Positions 59,881 through 64,000 of a DNA stretch of 64,000 nucleotides are shown here, piece by piece. The notes below the pieces were generated by a model. The model worked only from the letters and a program-made list of their open reading frames with translations, searched no databases and was not told where the DNA came from. Location of the stretch: NCBI GenBank assembly GCA_963932465.1, contig OZ010791.1, positions 152,565,915 through 152,629,914 on the forward strand. The letters run 5' to 3'. The stretch is from Maratus speciosus. Its lineage: Eukaryota > Arthropoda > Arachnida > Araneae > Salticidae. The translations under genes and the position numbers were made by a program. Numbering within the stretch: the first letter of the stretch is position 1; each line of letters begins with the position of its first letter.

Positions 59881-60519
59881 TGGTGGTAAACTCTTAGACA
59901 TGTGTATCGAGTTTGTTGTTTGTTTGATGCACAATGTTTCTTTCTAAGATAAATAGCTTTGGTAATACGATTAAAAAGGATTTTAGCTATATATTCAAAT
60001 TCCATAATCGGATGTCGAAAATGCTTAATGTAATATTTTTGTGAATGCAAAACGAGTGGGTGGGAGTTCTTGAAACACTTCCGTGGCGCCAGCACATGAT
60101 ATTACAAGAAGCCCTGACCTTTCTCCTCCTTCCCCTCTCCATCAGGGCTTTTTTGGCTCTGTTGAAATTGGAAGCTCATCCCTGTTTGTTTTTAGACGTC
60201 TTGACGGTCGGTTATGCATTTGCTTTAATGTATGTGCAGTATGCATTTAATTAAAAATTGTGTTTTAATACGATTCTGTGAGACGAAGTGATATTCATGA
60301 TGGCAAAAAAGCGTTTTACCTGTGACGTGGGGTTATTGGGCGGAACTAAAGTAACAGAAGTGAAATCAGAAGGTGTGGGTCCTCCAGATTAGCAAGTAAA
60401 AAACGAAAAGATGGGGAAAGGAATTATTTATTGATCAAGGAGTCTCTAAGGATACATAAAAAAGGCCGTAAACAATACACAAACGAAAAACACATTGGGT
60501 TACACAAAACAGACAAACA
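59881..60519. other. Central spacer of the inverted repeat
   Basis: About 640 bp. The piece 59931-60028 (AATACGATTAAAAAGGATTT ...) is a diverged direct copy of 58908-59002 from the left arm. Frames 59865-60095 (-) and 60045-60254 (+) are unrecognised. Confidence 0.55.
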
Positions 60520-61572
60520 GCTATGGCTAGGTAACTGTAAAAAAGCTAAGGAATGGGACTGGAAACCAAGAGAAGCACCACACCAATAACAACGGTCAAA
60601 CTCACGCATCAGAAGCTGTTCTGCGAAAAAAGTCCTGCAAATTTAAGACAAACTTGCAGTGGAAAGTGTGGCTATAGGAATGCAGGTTTGTTTTGTTCGC
60701 TCCTTTGTTTGAACTAAGATGGCCATTGTGACAATATCAGCTACTTCATCGCTGAAAATGACTTGGAAATAGAGGCTGACAAGCCAATTCTCTAGGATAT
60801 TTTAAGCCAAGTGAAGACCCAAACTGAGCAATCAAGATAATGATGAGCCTCCTTTCGAAGAACATCAACCAGGCCTTTTAAAGCTACCAAAACGACATTA
60901 ATGAGAGAACAACTCTGCATTTCTCTTTTTTTTCCTGTTTACAATCTTCCACTTATGTTATTATATTGAACTTATAATAGTTATAATTGTACAATTATAA
61001 TCATATAATAGTCATAATCAGATTGGTAGGAAAATAAAAATTGGTGCTCTCATCTGTGCGGAATGTTTCTGATTTATATTTTTCTTAATTACCTGATTTC
61101 AATTTATTTTGTTAATAAATATATAAAAGGCTTAAAACTTGGTAAGCAAATGTTAACATATTCTAAATTCAACTACAATTAACTAAAGAGCTTCAAATTG
61201 GCGATTGAAATGGATGCACTGTGATTGTATTGCGTTTTCGTCCTCCGATGATGGAATTTGAATATATCGTTAAAATTCTTTTTGCTCGTATTGCCAAAAG
61301 TATTCATTTTAGAAAAAAAACATTGTATTTGAAAAATGTAGAAAATTTTCTCTAGTTTAATTTGATGCAGCAGTTTTTCAAAACAGTTTAACCCTCTAGC
61401 GACTATAATGGAAAAACCGAAAAAAAAAAAAACGATTTTTTTCACGGTTTTTCGCTTATAACTTTTTAAGCCGTCCAGATACGAGGTGGCAAAGTTGAAA
61501 ATCGTGTTCAGCACCCCCAAAACATAAAGGAAGAAAGAGAAAAAAACCTCTCCAAAACTTTCCAGGCAGAAT
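60520..61572 (+). repeat. Right arm of the 2.9-kb inverted repeat
   Basis: Inverse complement of 58667-59880. The cysteine-rich coding piece reads on the plus strand at 60605-60800, followed by the shared non-coding 3' part to 61572. The frame 61179-61520 (-) is a shadow. Confidence 0.8.
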
Positions 61573-62104
61573 GCAATATGATGTCAGCGTTACTTACGGA
61601 CATGTTTTGCTTTATAATATAGGTTTAAGAGTCAAAGGTTAATCTTTCGTATTTGGGTTGGAGAAAGATTTTAAAATATTCTTGCTTAAAAATTATTTTA
61701 AAATTAATAAAAAAAAAATAAATTGTAATAGTACATTTTCAAAGAAATTGTAGTTGAAAGTACTTTTATTTTCATATTCAAGGGTGTAAAAATTTAACTT
61801 GTGCGATGTTTAGAAGTTTAAAAAGTTGCGGTCAAAGCGAAATATATTGATCAGGTTGTTGCCATCGACAATATCACGTCAGCGTTATTCGCGGACACGT
61901 TTTTGCTTTATATCTTTATAGCTTTAAGAGGCAAAATATTTGAATAAACCAAAAACCCGCTAAATTAGCAAAACTGCAATTCTTTTTTTATCGCACCTCT
62001 TAACATTCTTTGTCTCTCGCTTCGTGTGTGTTTTTACTATTACGAATGTTACCACGACAGGTGGCAATCATCCGTAATCGGGATACCTTTTGAAGAGCAA
62101 CTTA
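61573..62104. repeat. Direct repeats downstream of the inverted repeat
   Basis: 61625-61845 repeats 58435-58640. ATGTCAGCGTTACTTACGGA at about 61581 recurs as CACGTCAGCGTTATTCGCGG at about 61879. No coding recognised. Confidence 0.55.
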
Positions 62105-62553
62105 TCTATACTAATATTATAAAGAAGTAAAAATTGTTTGTTTGTTAGAGGTAATCTCTGGAGCTACCGAACCAATTTCAAAAGTAATGGTATCAAAGTG
62201 ATGGTGTTAGTCCAACTTAGAACATAGGCTATATTTTATGTCGGTGCCACAATCCCAAAGAGGGTGCAGGAGCAAAAGAAGTTCTAAAAATGCAATTTTT
62301 GTGTTATGGAAGGGCCTAGAATAATAAAACTTGGAATGGTAGTTACTTATAAGGTATAAATAATATCTAAGAACATTTTCTAAACAATTCGAAATTTAAA
62401 AAAGGTGAAAATGCACAAAAAGCGTTCTCAAAAACATTCTAAATGGTGGTTTCTACACAAAATCAGGAAATACCAAAACGATTTAAATAATAATGGTGTC
62501 AAAATGATGGTGACAACCCTTGCTCTAACATAGGCTATGTTTTATGTCGGTGC
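62105..62553 (+). mobile_element. Helitron-like element 3, 3'-truncated
   Basis: It begins TCTATACTAATATTATAAAG after an A, as in elements 1 and 2 but on the plus strand, and continues through about one and a half of the 300-bp units before similarity stops near 62553 (GTCGGTGCCACC). The CTAG end is missing. Confidence 0.65.
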
Positions 62554-64000
62554 CACCGTGACTTCCTTACTAGCCGAAAAGATTTTAGCCGAAACCAACA
62601 GGGGACTGTTAAAAATTAAAATACTGAACTGAGATAAGGAGTCCAGTTTCTTCTTATTTCCTTTTCACCCTCCCTTTCAACCGTCTCTCATTACTGTTCT
62701 TCGCATCCCAGTCAAAGCCTTAACCCCGGGGTCACGAAGGGTCACTTCTTTCTTCTTTAACAGTACTGAAATGCAAAAGATACAGACGGGTTTTTTTCTT
62801 TTCGAATAACTATTACTTTATGGAAGATTATTAGATTTGATTCATAAAAGTTGCTAACGTAATTAATTAGTGATTCACATAACCGGTATTTTTTGTGTGT
62901 GTCTGTTGGAGGGGGGAGGAGGGAAGGCAAATATGTGTAAAAGGCAAGAAGCAGTGGCGTATGCAAACGAGATATTTTATAAAATTCTTAGCGAGCGAGT
63001 ATTTAGGTTAATTTAAAAAAAAATGTCAGAATAAAAATGTATCAGATGCTCCTTAGATGTGCACAATAAAATCAAAAGACCTCCCCCCCCCCCCCCCCAT
63101 TCAAGAAAGTTTTGAAAAGATGCCACTGCCCTATTTAACTAAGCAATAATGCGTAAAATTTGTTTTTATCGTCAATTTGAACGTACCTATGCAAAAAGAG
63201 GGGGCGGTGCATTTTTAGTGAACTGTTATTCAAAAATCAGTTAAGTCTCAGTCATAAAATTTACAATTTAACTTTACAGTACAAAGATGTTTATTGTCCT
63301 AAGTTTTCAGAATTTCGTAGTCAGTCTTTTTTGAGATATTAATTAGTGAAAATTGCCAAAAGCAGACTTAACACAATTTTTGATGAGCTCTAAAAAAAGA
63401 AAAAAAAAAAAAAAAGGAAACGGTTTTCAGAATTGAAATTTATAAAAATGAATAGTCCTGTAAGAGATCTTAAAAAAAAAAAAAAAAAAAATATTTAAGG
63501 CGAGTCTCATTTCCTTCATAAAAAACAATGGCAGCGTAATACGCTGTTTGACCTTTTATTTCTTCGATTTTTAAGCATGTTTTTGGTCTAGATCCTTATG
63601 AAAATTTTATAATTACATAAAATGTCGACAATTTTAAGACTAATGAAAATTTTATAATTACATAAAATGTCGACAATTTTATGCTGGATATTTTGGTTTT
63701 TGATTCCTTTTGATAGGTAGAAAAATAAAGCAGTTACAGCATTTTCCGTAAAACACGTTTTTCTCCCAAAAATGGCTGTGTAGTTTGTTAAAAATGGTCC
63801 CTCCAAAAAATTATATGATGAAAAAAAAAAATAGTCATGTTTTTAAACTCAGAAAACTATGAAGAAATCTTTGTTAAAAGATTAGGAAAATTAAAAATGA
63901 CGAGCGACACCACCTGGTGGTTTGAACTGGATTTCCCCTAATATGTAAATGGTTATTTTGCGTCATTAGTATCTAAATTAAGTTAAATGTATGCGAATGG
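62554..64000. other. Terminal region, no gene recognised
   Basis: Contains a C homopolymer at about 63082-63099, poly(A) at about 63400-63415 and 63471-63490, and a 45-bp tandem duplication (ATGAAAATTTTATAATTACA...) at about 63599-63685. CAGTGGCGTATGC (62952) and GCCACTG (63122-63128) could be ends of a small hAT-like element, but no duplication supports it. Confidence 0.5.

Noticed and set aside
62952..63128. Small hAT-like element with CAGTGGCG ends
   Set aside because: Only 7-8 bases of the ends match and no target duplication is present.

Overview
The window is AT-rich, intron-rich animal DNA, most likely from an arthropod. The repeat texture (foldback MITEs, arthropod-style piggyBac, pogo/Tigger-like, hAT-like and Helitron-like sequences) suggests a chelicerate such as a spider. 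That placement is inference from repeat style, not from a diagnostic gene.

Only one cellular gene is supported. It is the 3' part of a germinal-centre kinase III gene (GckIII; vertebrate STK24/STK25/STK26 = MST3/SOK1/MST4) on the + strand. Six exons at 1769-1954, 11813-11958, 17991-18243, 22203-22514, 23688-23890 and 30781-30793 join in frame and give the last 370 residues: the end of the kinase domain, an acidic and proline/glutamine-rich linker, and the C-terminal dimerisation/PDCD10-binding domain. The stop is followed by about 5.9 kb of very AT-rich sequence in which I recognise no transposon. It ends at a plausible poly(A) signal near 36650 and is read as a long 3' UTR.

The introns are full of mobile elements. 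The intron at 1955-11812 holds a three-level nest: a hAT-like element with an 8-bp target duplication sits inside a 5'-truncated non-LTR retrotransposon with a 17-bp target duplication, which itself sits in the terminal repeat of a pogo/Tigger-like element. It also holds a tRNA-derived SINE split by a foldback. Later introns carry TTAA-flanked piggyBac-like MITEs, pogo-like elements (one ends 32 bp before a splice acceptor), a 459-bp palindrome, the 3' end of a Ty3/Gypsy retrotransposon with its polypurine tract and LTR, and a decayed piggyBac transposase.

From about 36.7 kb to the end I recognise no cellular gene. This part holds a 237-bp-spaced direct duplication in which 24 bp is exactly inverted, a near-perfect 594-bp palindrome, an inverted pair of tRNA-derived SINEs, non-autonomous elements with 5-bp and 8-bp target duplications, and a hammerhead-ribozyme-like core next to 63-bp tandem repeats, in a setting that looks like a Penelope-like element tail. 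It also holds three Helitron-like copies, two of them carrying arrays of about 300-bp units, and a 2.9-kb head-to-head inverted repeat whose arms encode a cysteine-rich protein end. The likely 'system' here is the mobile-element community. No host accessory system was found.
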